A DNA stretch of 64,000 bases, from positions 3,596,746 to 3,660,745 of the forward strand of contig PYIU01000001.1 in NCBI GenBank assembly GCA_003415625.1. The letters are read 5' to 3'. Positions 10,119 through 21,600 of the stretch are shown here, piece by piece. This stretch comes from Aquanectria penicillioides (Eukaryota; Ascomycota; Sordariomycetes; Hypocreales; Nectriaceae). Position numbers and translations under genes: made by a program. How positions within the stretch are numbered: position 1 is the stretch's first letter; each line of letters starts with the position of its first letter. The notes below the pieces were generated by a model. The model was not told the DNA's origin. It saw only the letters and a program-made list of their open reading frames with translations, and made no database searches.

Positions 10119-10220
10119 GGAGAAAACTGCCTGTTCATTTCTTATGTCTCTGAGGTCCCTTTTATCTTCCTGACCAACCTGATGACAGACTGATCCACAT
10201 TACCCTAGACCCCAACTCAG
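10119..10220 (+). repeat. TA-flanked ~385-bp element, copy A, right part
   Basis: This continues the element from GGAGAAAACTGCC to CCCCAACTCAG, followed by TA, matching 58,541-58,642. Without the Copia element and one GGAGA, copy A is 383 bp against 385 bp for copy B. Confidence 0.7.
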
Positions 10221-10439
10221 TACTGATGCGAATCAGTGCCTTATAGACCTTAATATCCTGTGTTACTCTCAACCGTGGCACAGGTAGACCTTTTGGTGTA
10301 ACAGTTAAGGGTTACCTCCAATTTTCAGTATCATCATAGGTGTGATATGCATGCAAGAGCTATTGAGGGAGAAAGTCGAAAAAGAAAAAGCAATTGAAAA
10401 ATCCAGCTTCGTTCCATCACATTCAGTTATCATGCCAAC

Positions 10440-10790
10440 TGGTCCCAGGTTATCAACCACTCAAGCTCAATCGGAGACAATGTCTAGGATCACATTCATC
10501 AATGCCCAGGTTGAGAAATCAGGGGTTTATTTTGGGTGCTCCGTATTGTAGTTATATGTAGCAATGTCTGTGTTGAAAACCATGGCTGGAAGGTTCACAA
10601 CGGGCTTCCGGAAGTATATTGCAGCTAGGTGGGCAGGTTGCAGCACATCAGACCTTGTCTGCAGACTCAAGCTTGAGGGTGCATAAGAAATATAGGATTT
10701 ATTTCCAGCATCAAGTGCTGTAACTGATACAAGTGTGTAGAAAGCTACAAGGCATAGAGCATTGAGTGAGCGACCAAGCAAAAATGACTT
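10440..10790 (-). pseudogene. Relic of a dispersed gene family (copy 1), N-terminal part
   Basis: The minus-strand frame reads a hydrophobic start (LNALCLVAFYTLVSVTALDA, signal-peptide-like), then VVNLPAMVFNTDIATYNYNTEHPK, a stop, and TPDFSTWALMNVILD with further stops. The same blocks (TFNYNQAQPK, TPEFSTWALMNAILN) recur in the relics at 19.92-20.29 and 20.82-21.6 kb, also on the minus strand. No ATG is visible for the frame. The upstream stretch to about 10,990 is duplicated in inverted form at 33.42-33.67 kb. Function unknown; copy 3 carries a DUF3716-like Cys motif. Confidence 0.55.
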
Positions 10791-10990
10791 TAAGTACTCT
10801 ATGCGAGCTAACTAATTAATTCTGTGATGAAGAGCAAGAACTAAACAATAGACTATGGGAAACTATCGTACATCTTTTGAACCGGCTAATCCTAATCTTA
10901 GCATTTCCATGAGCAGCACAAAGTTTGCTGCGTGCTAGATCTCGCCTATTGGTTTCAATAAGCGCAATGTTTTGCGGTTTGCGTCGCTTA

Positions 10991-12316
10991 GAATCATATG
11001 GTTCAACAAAGTGGCAAAGCTAGAGATCCTGTGCTAGTCGTTGACTCCTCGCTTAAAGGGATCGCATCTGCCTTGGTGACATGCCGCAAAGGAGAACAAA
11101 ACTTGTTAACCTTCATAATCTCCGGTAGTTCTAACAAGGATTCCATATTCTTTCTCCTCGTGATCATTTGCAATTTCCTCGAGTCCAGACGCCTGTGTAA
11201 ACTTTGCGCACTACCTATGCGCAGCACCTAGTTCCTCAAACAGGTCTTCCTTTGATAGTAATGAGATGTTCTCTTCTTCTAAATTGAAGGCTTGTAAATC
11301 AGTCTCCGGAATCTCAGAGAAACTAGATTTTATGCCATCCTTCTGGCGATCCTTGTAAAGCGGTAATATCTCCCTGGTCTTTTTAACTCTGCGCCGCCGT
11401 GCGTCGTGCTCTGCGGCCTCAGGCCTTCACAAGCTGCACAGTTGCAGCTGAAGCCCCAATTAATTCACACCTTCGCCCTGCTTGTGCGAGACCGCGCAAC
11501 GTCTGTACTCGACTCGCTGATTTCTTCAGCCTCTTTGATGTCTCTCATTGGATAAACTTCCATCATCCTGTGGCCGCGTCGTACACACAGCTCGTATTTA
11601 GTGTGCACGAGTGATTCATGCGGCAGAAGGTGGTAAATAGGCCTACCTAGAGCACACTTGATGAGATGCCCGCAGTATTCGTGTAGAACTTTGCCAGGGG
11701 CACAGCTTACCCTAGCCGGATGTAAACTCTTGTAGTTTCGTCGGATTGTGTTTTTATTCCATGAGTTGGCGCTGAGTATCAGCTGGTAACTAGCTCATCT
11801 TTGTCGTTACCCATGTCTGCTCAGATCTTAACCAGGCGTCTTCACAGGATACCATCAGAATGGGCCCTTCTCGAATGATTTACTCGCCTGATTTGAAGTC
11901 TCTCAAAGCAAATTGACCATGGCCATATTGGGCCTCCGCCCCTCACCAGCTTGACTCGCGGAGAACGAACAGAACCCCGCACTTTCTAGTGGGTAAGGCC
12001 GTATTTGATAGCATTTGATGCAAAGTTGCTTATAAACTGTCACGAGCAGTTTCTAGGTTTACCAACTCGGCCAAAGACCCAAAAAGATCCAGCAATAGTG
12101 GCGGCTACCGAGTATCCCCAGACACAGGAGGATTTGCATTCCTCCAATCCAATTAAACTATTCTCAGGACATTGAAGTATTGACAAGTACACAAAATATA
12201 AGCATTTGCGATATTTCTGACACAGATAGCCTGCTAGGTGATAGCCTATACGCCACAGCAACCTAACGCTTATTCCGGTAATTACAAACTGGCTGATCGA
12301 TTCTCTCCATAAAGTA
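10991..12316. other. Gene-free, degenerate accessory sequence
   Basis: Short open stretches exist, for example a minus-strand reading at about 11,222-11,390 (KTREILPLYKDRQKDGIKSS... with SFSEIPET), which looks like a fragment of an old protein, but nothing reaches a recognisable domain. The area is interrupted by stops in all frames. Confidence 0.4.
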
Positions 12317-13857
12317 TCATACTCCACGAGAATCTGAATACTGGACGATCGTCGTAGTTGTTTGAAGTATTCCCTTATCACTCCTTTCGTCGTCATTGCT
12401 TGATTTGCGATCGGCGCTCTTTCGTCTTCCTTCCCTCGGCCACTCAAAGCCTGCTTCAGCTTCAGCTGTTGTAGTGTGGAATGATTGATCGAACTGGCTG
12501 TATGGCCCGCCATTGGTTGACTTTCCTCCTGTGCCACCTATAGTCTGTAGCTCGTGCCGAGAAGAAAACCCAGATTTAGATTTACCGGTGCTGGTTCCTC
12601 TTGAACTCGACAGGAAGCGCGGAGCGACCGTCTTGAAAAAGTGTCTGAGGGTCGACAAGCAGGCGCACATGATCAAAAGATTTGCTTCGATCCCGCTATT
12701 TGTAGAACTGATTAGTCGTGATTCTTGGAGATAAAAGGAGATTGAATGGCAAAAATGTACATCCAAGTATGAATTGGACCACCACCCCAAGTCGTGTCGA
12801 CTTTGTCTAGCTGTGAGATCAAGAGTGCAAGTCGGACCATGGACGTCACAACGGTTCTGTATGCAAGTCAGCAAAACGGGCTTTCTACTGTTACAAGCCG
12901 TAAAACGCACGTGGAGCCGATGAAAAACAGACACAGAAGGGCAGCCTTTTTTTTGGCGGACAACTGCAACCGAACAACCATGGGTATAGGAATTGCAATG
13001 ATCAAGACGTCGGTTGCAACACCCAGCCCAGCAGTAGCCTGGAACATGGCTCGTCGGTCAATGCAATGGCCTATGTCAGCCGACATAGCCAAGTCCCATG
13101 CCTTGCGAACTGGCGTGCATGGGAAGATGGAAGCAAAGAAGATGCTGATGCTAGAACCTGCTACAACGAACATGGTGGCGAACACAGTCCACCGATACCA
13201 ACTCTTATTGCTGTTGAGCTCCAGTAGAAACATCAAGATGACAATTTTAGAAAGGCATGTCGGGATAGTATAAACGATCGAGTTAATATAGTTGGCCCAC
13301 TGCCAAGCGGTCATAGTTAGTAACTGGATGAATGAAGTAGACGTCGTCGTATGCATACGAATATAGACTTTTGGAATTTTGGGAACGGAATTTCCCAGGC
13401 ATGGACTCCCATCCAACCCTCAGCAAAGGAACCTGTAATAGTTAGCCAGCGGCCCGCAGGCGAGGGCATGGCAGGACGAGTCTTACGAAGAGTTAGGACC
13501 TGGATTGTGATGGAACCAAACTTGCAGCATGATTAGCAAATGGTAGAGGCAAAGAATATCCAAACTGTTGACGCACCCAGGCAATTATCAAGAACACTAC
13601 ACCGAGTCACCCTGGTTTCAGCTTTATCAACTTCCACGACTTGATGTTGTGGAGCGCATACCATCATCAACTCCGAATTTGTTCCGAATGAATACCTTGA
13701 CGTACAATCTCTGTAGCAGAAAGAAGAGAGCCAATGTCATTCCGACCCCGCAGACTGCATACGTCGCCAAGACCGAGTTGCGTTGGGGATTGTCAAAGTC
13801 AACGACATATCCATCTGGAGGCGGAACCGCCACCAGAGTGCCGTCGATTTCAGTCAT
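12317..13857 (-). CDS. Fungal rhodopsin-like 7-TM integral membrane protein (PTH11-like class)
   Basis: Seven exons read complement(12317..12695, 12761..12856, 12911..13299, 13359..13432, 13487..13520, 13577..13596, 13662..13857), summing to exactly 396 codons (395 aa). The introns (54-65 bp) have GTATGC/GTGCGT/GTAAGA donors and good branch sites. The product matches the Fung_rhodopsin (PF20684) layout: TM1 YAVCGVGMTLALFFLL, the signature FGVDDVFLIIAW, ITIQVLTLRSFAEGWMGVHAWEIPF, WANYINSIVYTIPTCLSKIVIL, GLGVATDVLIIAIPIPMVV, a TTWGGGPIHTW loop, IEANLLIMCACLSTLRHFF, then a hydrophilic Ser/Arg-rich tail. I see no CFEM domain. Such proteins are thought to sense surface or host cues at the plasma membrane. 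The gene is divergent from the FAD oxidase, with 556 bp between the starts. Confidence 0.85.
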
Positions 13858-14413
13858 GGAGATTGGGTTGTACCTGCAGACGCCGCCAAAACAAGAACTA
13901 AAGGAAAACAATAGAGAAGGTCAGGTCAAAGCATTGGAATTGGATTATGCATTGCAGCGAGCACTCGGGAAGTCTGCTTTACATACAAGGAACTCTTCAA
14001 AACCAGGGCCGGCCCCTCGCAGAACAACTAAAACGGTCAATAGGGGGAAGCTAACTGCATCCTGACATGTAAGCCAAGCAATGCATCCTCAACCCTGCAG
14101 GTTGCCATCGCCAAGCATCATCTCCCGAAATGGCGCATGCGGCGGGAAGCGCCACCACCCCAGTTGAGAGGAAATTGGAATCAGCACGGAGTCAAGACCA
14201 AGCTGACACTATAATGGCTCACATATTGTAACAGGCGGACTTGCTAACTAATATCTGCAGCGAGCGGGGTGCACGAGTTTCCCGAAAAAGGGGGATTTAC
14301 AACTTATAAAGGCGCAATTATCCATGGCTCAATAGCATACTAGAACCCCGCATCAGCCTCAGTGTTGACGAGCTATTCTTGTGTGTCATTCGCCTACCAA
14401 TTCGCCGCACACC

Positions 14414-16088
14414 ATGTTGTTTCAATCCGTTACAGTGGCACTGCTCACGGGCATCCTCGCCGCTCCTGGTTCGGCGTCCGTGATGCGTCGTGATGCAAAC
14501 GCGACGGCTTCCGCGACCGTAAGTACCTAGCCATCCCAGCTCCTTCAAAGCGGTTTTCTGTTGCAGTCACCCTCCGAGAATTTTTGGTTGACATGCCTGC
14601 TAATCTGCCTCCCCAGTGCGCCTTGTTGGCTGCCGAAGGATTCAGGGACCAACTGTTGGTCCCCAGCGAGGACGAGTATGAAGAGAGAGTGGATTCATGG
14701 TGGTCCGCTAGTTCTCGATTGACTCCGTCCTGCATTGTTGAACCCAAAAGCGCCAAAGACGTCTCGAAGATTATTAACATACTTCGATCTAACTCAACAG
14801 CTAGCTTTGCCATTCGCAGTGGCGGCCACAGCCACTGGGCAGGCGGTAGCAACATCGAGAACGGCGTGACCATCGACCTTGGTCAACTCAAAGGCGTCAC
14901 GTATGACTCTTCCACAGGCCTGGCCTCGGTCTGGCCTAGTAACAGATGGGGAGACGTCTTCAAGGCCCTCGAGGAATATAGCGTTGCCGTCCCTGGTGGC
15001 CGAGATGGCGATGTTGGCGTCGCAGGTTTCTTGACCGGCGGTGGCAATTCTTATTACACGGCCCGAGCTGGTTTTGGTTGCGACTCCATCGTCGGTGTTG
15101 AGATTGTCCTTGCGGACGGTAGCATCGTAAACGCCACCAAGGACACCCACCCAGATCTTATCAAAGCCCTCAAGGGTGGATGGGGCAACTTTGGAATTGT
15201 CACACGTTTCGACCTGCAGACATTCTCAGCAGGTAATATTTGGGGTGGCATCCGCGCCTCAAACGTATCCGAAGCTGAATCGATCACCACCGCCATGGTC
15301 AACTTCACCGACAAGTACAGCAAGAACCCAGAAACAGCCTTTCTCATCAACTGGACATACAACCCCTCTGTAGCGTCTGAAGTTGTCGTTGCTCAGGTGC
15401 TTGTTGACACCACTGGGGTTGAGAAGCCTGCCATCTTTGACGATGTACTGGAGACGTCAGAGCTCTTCAATGACTTCAGCGTTCGGACAATGAGCGATAT
15501 GGCCGAGGCCTATGTTCTCACTGCGGGCCTTCGGTAAGTTTCGCGATACCACTATGGAAAAATTTAAGCATCGTGTCTAACGGCAATACGTATAGCAACG
15601 TCTGGTTCAGCCTAACATTTGCCAACGATGCACGCATCATTCGAAAGGCTGCCGGACTCCACGACAGCTTTGTTAAGGAGCTACTGGAGGTGATCCCCGC
15701 CGACGAGCTGGGCACACAGAATCTCTTCCAGCCCGTGCCCAAGCTCTTTGCAGACAATGGAGTTGCCCAGGGAGGGAACGTTCTCGGACTTGACCGAATC
15801 GAGGGAAATTCGCTCCTGTGGCTGCTGTCATGCACCGTCACAACCGCGGACCAAGAAGTGATCCTACGTGAGAAAGCGTCAGCATTCGCCTCGGCGCTAG
15901 AGGAATATGCCAAGTCGATTGGCGGCATGCGGGAGTGGCGTTACATTAACTACGTCGACCCCAGCCAGGAGCACCCAATTCTGAGCTACGGTGATGAGAA
16001 TGTCGAGTTCTTGAACCAGGTTTCTGCCAAGTACGACCCTACCGGGTTCTTCCAGAACAAGCAGAAGGCCGGCTTCCGACTCCCCTAG
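14414..16088 (+). CDS. Secreted FAD-linked oxidoreductase (FAD_binding_4 / BBE-like)
   Basis: Exons 14414..14518, 14617..15533 and 15596..16088 give 505 codons (504 aa). The first exon encodes a signal peptide (MLFQSVTVALLTGILAAPGSA). The PCMH FAD domain shows FAIRSGGHSHWAGGSN, whose His is the usual site of covalent FAD attachment, and GFLTGGGNSYYTARAGFGCDSIVG. The second BBE cysteine is not present in GGGNS, so single covalent linkage is likely. The C-terminus ends in INYVDPSQEHPILSYG...KYDPTGFFQ, the berberine-bridge-like end. Substrate unknown. Fungal members oxidise alcohols, sugars or specialised metabolites, often inside biosynthetic clusters. Length and splice sites look normal and the gene appears intact. 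Confidence 0.9.
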
Positions 16089-17769
16089 AACCGGGGGACT
16101 GGCTGTGGGTGGGGGGTAATGTAGGCTCCTGTATATAGAGAGGTAGTACTCCGTAATAAGACACCACATTCTGTTGCAAACATGTAGCATCCTAGGTGCC
16201 AAGAATTGACGGCGAGGCTAGCAGCAGTGGATGAATTCTACTCCCTGGCCGATCTCGGCCGAGGGCCTGCCAACAATGATGACGAGGGTCTGCCAGATTT
16301 GCGAGCTGAAGGTCCCCACAGCTCTTCCAACCAGATCCCCAGGACATGGCTTCTGGATGTCCCCTCTTTTTGAAAAAAAAAATTCAACAAAGCAAGTGTG
16401 CTCCGCGGATGCACCATCCTCGTGTGTTGAATGTAACGTAGATCGATAGGACCAACTGTTAAGGACAACCGTCGGAAATTTTGACTGATATGGCCAATCG
16501 CCCGCTAAGGGATGCTCCTGACAGCTAATCAATGCCACAATGCCACTTAGTCTGAGATAGATTTTCTGCCGAGGCATTCTTACCTGTTTAAGCCATCCCT
16601 CGGTATAGTACTAAGAATGGCGATAATAATCGCAATTACAGTCATGATAATTAATCATAAGAATTGGTACGTATAGGCACAACCGTATAGATGCCGAGTA
16701 ATCCCACCATCCTGGTGAATCGAGAGGTCCACTAAAGCTGTCCCACATGGCAATTCACTGTTCACCGTTCATCTCAATATGAATGGCAAGGAGGTAAAAA
16801 ATCAGGCATTCAATGGATTTCTTGCATGAACCCACATGCTTTAGACAATAGGCGATACCAAGGTCTGGTTGGAAAATTTTTATGAATAGTAATGGGCCGG
16901 CCAACCATGGGATCCCTGACGCCCCCTCACCCTGGGTATCTTAGATGCATACAAAGCACTATATGCTTGAAGGGAAAACCTAGCTAGACCGAAGAGTCAT
17001 CTGAACTAAGTGGACACGGCTATGCGGGCGAGCGAGAGCAGTTTTGTGGACCTAACACCGTCAGTCTTGTCGCTATCAACAGGGTCGCCAACGGCGGCCG
17101 ACTGAACTCTCTTCTGCCGACGACTCGGCTATTCCGGGGGAAATGCCCTAAACAAACCATATGAGACAGATGTCAAGACATCACCCTCGTCAACGGCCCC
17201 CCTCTTATGAAGCGGTGGCAAAATCCATATGACATTTGACCCTGATGTCGCAAGTCATCGAATTTTACACCTAATATTTCGTAAGGGGGCTCATCAGTGA
17301 GGCCGTCAGTAGGACCTTACAAACCAACCCACATAACATTTTCAACGTCGAAAGAGCATCGAGCGTTTGCTTAACTCACAAGTAATCCTAAATGCAGCCA
17401 ACTGAAACTATGCGCTTGATGTATAACTTCCTCGTCAGATAAGAAAACTACTATCCGGCCATGTCCAGGGGTCATGGGTCATCCTTCTCCTTGAGGAGAA
17501 TGGCTCAGCTGCAGCTAAAACCCAGCGTTTTTGTGAGATTCCAAGCTTCAGGCCTAACTCCGAAATGCAAGCGGCCTCCACGCCCACAAGATGAGGACAA
17601 CAGTAGATCTCTTTGAATGTACGGAAAGACGACTGAGGGACCGTTCTTACGAGGCTGACCAACGGCTCTGATAGGTGCACACAGCTGTGCCCACTGGCCC
17701 AGATTTTAGTGGCGATGTTGCAGTAAACCGGATCGGGTTAAAAGTTGGGCTTTGTACCAATTAATCATT
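16089..17769. other. Gene-free stretch
   Basis: The 3' flank of the FAD oxidase is followed by AT-rich sequence in which no coding frame, tRNA or recognisable repeat was found. A poly-A run lies at about 16,373-16,382. Confidence 0.4.
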
Positions 17770-17945
17770 GAGGGGCAAAGTACTGAAAGGGGGACAAAAA
17801 CCCAAGAAGGAAATAGACTTTGGAGAACACAAACACCACCCAGAGAAACGGATGTCTTGTGAGGGCAATGGGAAAGGAGAGAGCAAGGTGGAAAATAAAT
17901 AAATAAATGTCTGAAAAATAGCAAACTTGACCAAATCGTCCAAAT
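17770..17945 (-). repeat. ~175-bp repeat, copy inverted relative to 52.8 kb
   Basis: The reverse complement shares the order GGACGATTTGGTC, TTTGCTATTTTTCAGACA, three ATTT-type units, CATCCGTTTCTCTGGGTGG and CCCCCTTTCAG with 52,824-52,990, at roughly 85-90% identity by eye. It may be an LTR or DNA-element fragment; no termini are clear. Confidence 0.55.
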
Positions 17946-18039
17946 AAGCTAGCAGTTTCGCCTTACCCGCTGGGTAGCTATGGTTTAGGTAGTCGGTAAT
18001 AACTTTGATGGTTATTTGTGAATACGCAAGTCAATGCCT

Positions 18040-19918
18040 CCACGGCCTATAAGACTCAAGGACAGTAAGCATCTCAGCATCAGGGGTTATATACTGTATT
18101 TCGAGTGCTTTCAGCTTGCAAGAGAGCAAAGCAATAGGGTGCCAGTCATCTCCCTATTGCTGAGCCAGTACTGCGCCAATATCATAGTCCAAGGCATCTG
18201 TTTCAACTCCCAGTGGGGATTTGGATCAAAGTTTGTCAGAATAGGAGCAGTTCAGAGGGCTTCGATGAGCTGCTGGGACGCTATTCGCGCTCATATGTCT
18301 AGCCTGATGCCCCCTTTTGCATTCCCCTTGAGTAGTTCAGTTAGGGGGCTGTTATCTTACTGTAGTTCTTGACAAATCGTCTGTAGAACCCAGTAAATCC
18401 AAGGAACACTTGAACCTCTTTCACACTGGTGGTTAGCGGCCAGGTAGCGATTGTCTCAACGCAAGCCTCTTCTATCTGGATGCCATTCGGGCTAATAACG
18501 AATCAAGGAACTCTATTTCCATGGTGTTGAACTTGCATTTCTAGAGAGAAGAAAAGCCTGCTTTGTCTTAGCCCTTCTAGGAGCTGGCGTACGTGGTTCT
18601 CGTAGTTTTCTCCTTCCCTAGTAAACACCAGTGTCGCGGGATACGGGACTAACGAGGATATCGTTGAAGGCCGTATCCATCACGTGTGACTGTCACACGG
18701 CCAGCTCGGAGCTCCGTCTTTTGACCCGAGCATTGGATCCATTTTGGGTAAGCCCAATAGGGCACTTAATCCGGTTAGAGCAAGCTCAAAATGGATAAAA
18801 GGGAGCTCTGAGACAATATTCCCTTTGTAGAAAACAAGGCTTTTAATAGACCTCAATATATATGCATTTACTGTGTGATTCTGCGTGACAACCAGTATGT
18901 CATCCAGCTATATAATGTAGATATAATCAACTAACCCTTAAAGTGCGTCATTCATGTGTTCTTAGAAGGTAGCTGGGGTGTTGACAAGACCAAAAGACAT
19001 GACTTGATACTCAAAGTGGCCGAATCTGCATCTAAACGCCATCTTCCACTCATCTCCCTCATAGATGCATATCCGGTAGCACGCATATCAGGGTCAGACT
19101 TAATGAACTTACCAGGTCCTGCAAGGCAGTCAAGGATCTCTACAACCAGGGGTAATAGTCATCTATTCTTGCGTGTTATCTGGTTCAACGCAGATAAACG
19201 ACAGAGTCGAAACATATCACTTCCTTTCTTTGAAACAAGGAGGATTGGTGCGCCTGCCGGACTAACTGATCGTCTTATCCAACCTCTCTGCAGCGCCAGT
19301 ATAATGTATTCACGGAGTGCCTCCAGCTGTCTTTCGCTTAGACTGTAGATTGGTCCCCGAGGAGGGTATTTTTCTTCCTCTTGTTCAATGGCGTGAGTGC
19401 GTCCTTCCGATGGCGGCAATCCTGCTGCTTTCTCAGTTGAAAAGACGTCTCCGAAGTCTGCATATGTGTCGGGTATCTTGGGCTCTGGTGTCAAGCTGGT
19501 TCCAAGTTGTTGACTGTTTTTAGCTTTCTCTGTCTCGGGTGGGTTTCCTAGGACCAAGGGGATCATAAGTCTCGTCATCTGTATTGCCTTTCTTGTTTCT
19601 TTCTTGCTAGCAACTAGCCTGATGCTAGACGGTTTCAAAGTGTAACGCCATTCGTCAGTAGAGAATGAGTATTTAACATCGGCGTCATTGTGCCAAGCTC
19701 TTTGTATTCCTCTTTTGACTTAGCCAGTAGGAGTTTCCTATTGATTGCCGATGCATCGGAGCCAGTATCAAATAATGCATTCACTGTTGTCAATCCAGTG
19801 CCTAGTCGCATTCTAAACGGCCTTTCCATTGCTGGGTAGTAGACGGTTGTCTTGGTCTGGCACCAAGGTTCTTCCCAGTGGGAACCAGCCTCCTTACATG
19901 ATGGTGCTTGGATCTCAA
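18040..19918 (-). mobile_element. Ty3/gypsy retrotransposon relic (protease, RT, RNase H)
   Basis: The minus strand reads, with many stops: a protease-like NALFDTGSDASAINRKL (about 19.75 kb); the RT entry GRTHAIEQEEEKYPPRGPIYSLSERQLEALREYI...ARA-type SPAGAPILLVSKK (19.2-19.5 kb); and RT-RNase H connection EACVETIATWPLTTSVKEVQVFLGFTGFYRRFVKNYSK (about 18.35-18.5 kb). These are classic Ty3/gypsy landmarks. No integrase or LTRs are visible, and the element is truncated at both ends. Its upstream end abuts a relic of the dispersed gene family. TAG/TAA codons are dense, as expected after RIP. It is inactive. Confidence 0.8.
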
Positions 19919-20290
19919 CGGGGTTCCACATGCGTCTGCGTTTTGGGAACTATGGAAATTGGAGGTGTATTGGGTCACCTGTGCTGGATTAAGGGTCATC
20001 TTCGTACACAAGACCACCCGGTTGCAAGGCTACCATGCATTAATGACTGACAAAACAAACGAATATTCGAGTAAATTTAATAACCAAAAGTAAAAATAGG
20101 GGGCAAGTCAGGAGGGAGCAGTGTGCAACCTACAATGCCGTTCCTGATAACGGGGAAAATCTTTGAAGACCCGTTTAGGATCGCATTCATCAAGGCTCAG
20201 GTTGAGAACTCGGGGGTTTTTAGCGGCCACTTCTTACTATAGTTATATGTAGCAATATCAATGCTGAAAACAGTCGCTAGAAGGTTCACG
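19919..20290 (-). pseudogene. Relic of the dispersed gene family (copy 2)
   Basis: Minus-strand blocks read SIDIATYNYS, KTPEFSTWALMNAIL and SSKIFPVIRNGI. An intron at about 20,147-20,035 (GTAGGT...ATGGTAG) precedes PCNRVVLCTKMTLNPAQV and SSQNADA. Copy 3 has an intron at the same place before PCNQVLLRTKV and NSQNADA, so the two share gene structure. Similarity stops at SQNADA, where the gypsy relic begins. Confidence 0.55.
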
Positions 20291-20823
20291 ACAAGCTTCG
20301 GTAAGCGCAAAATAGAGATTGAGTTTCGGCAAGTTGATGCGATAAAGTCCCCTGCGGCCCGTTTGTCCTCAGTGGCTTCTTATGGCCCTTCATAAAATCT
20401 CAATATTACCCACCTAAAGAATTGGAATTTGGGAGGCTCTTGAGACGTTAAGTGACATGGGTACTTTTTACGCCGCCCTCGGTGCGAACTTGTAGAGGAT
20501 GAGACCCTGTCACACATCTGCAGCGGATCAACAGTTGCTTTACTGTAAGCATCATGGACTTTTTGATAGAGCCTTTTTTCTCCTAAGCCCTCGTATTCCG
20601 CCGGCCTCTAGCCACAGCACAACATTCGTCATCTAAAACTCATCAAGGAAACCATTCTCAGCGGGAACTATGTCAATTGAGATGAGCGCTGGCTCCTTGG
20701 GAGGAACATTTCATATCATTGTTTTGCCAGTGTAGATATACGATGATTGAATAGCAGAGACCAAGTAATTTTTTCTCTTTAAATAGTCACGTCTACTTTA
20801 CTATCATCATCCTATGAGTCGGA

Positions 20824-21600
20824 CTAGAACCTCCTTAAATTTGCGATGAGCCGTCTTCCTGAACATCTTCGCAATTTGCGACAGGTTTTCGGATCAAGCC
20901 TTCTGAATGGGTTCAACTCATCCTCTTTAGACTCCGTGACATCTTTGACTTTGCGCTTCTTCGACTTTTTACCTAAGAACAAATAGTTAGCAAATTTATT
21001 GATATGCACATGCATACTGTGCTTACGAGGAGAAACTAGTGAGCAGGTGCCTGCGTTCCAGTCGCAATTAGTGCAGCTTCCACCCATTTCCATTTCATCA
21101 GAACCATAACAGCCTATAAGAGCGCCGGTCTTTTAAATGCACTTTGTGCAGCATTTTTCGTCGTCAACTGGGGTCCCGTATATGTACTTGAATATTGCGT
21201 CTGCATTCTGGGAATTGAGAATGTTGAAGGTATGTGGCATCTGCTTTCCATTGACCGCAACCTTGGTACGCAAAAGTACCTGGTTGCAAGGCTAGAATAT
21301 GCTCGAAAGTGACGGAATATCGCTTCGAAATTGGCGAAGACAAATTAAATTAGGCCGGCAACATACAGTGCCGTTCAAGGTAACAGGCTGAATCTTTGAA
21401 GAGGTTGTCCTGGTTGCATTCATGAATGCCTAAACTGAGAGTTCTGAGTTTTGTTTGGGCTGTGCTTGGTTGTAATTGAACGTAACCTTATCCCTGCCAA
21501 AATTGGTTTCGGGAAGAAAGGTCGAGTAAAGTAAGGAGAGCATAGCGGGTTGAGAATCATTGGGCGCTCTCGTCCGTAGACTTAAGTTTATATAATCTGC
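20824..21600 (-). pseudogene. Relic of the dispersed gene family (copy 3) with DUF3716-like Cys motif
   Basis: Reading from right to left: FLPETNFGRDKVTFNYNQAQPK, a stop, AFMNATRTTSSKIQPVTLNGT, an intron at about 21,371-21,288, PCNQVLLRTKVAVNGKQ, NSQNADAIFKYIYGTPVDDEKCCTKC, a stop, TGALIGCYGSDEMEMGGSCTNC, DWNAGTCSLVSP, then a basic tail to a stop at 20,824. The CxxC...GxCxNC...xxC layout resembles DUF3716 (PF12511), a small fungal domain of unknown role. At least two in-frame stops (near 21,430 and 21,133) mark it as a pseudogene. The domain label is from memory and tentative. Confidence 0.5.

Noticed and set aside
12857..12910. An apparent TGA in the 7-TM gene
   Set aside because: It falls inside a well-formed 54-bp intron (GTGCGT donor, CTGAC branch, ACAG acceptor). 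Removing the intron restores the family sequence.
15534..15595. An apparent TAA truncating the FAD oxidase
   Set aside because: It lies at a GTAAGT donor. A 62-bp intron restores LTAGLRNVWF.
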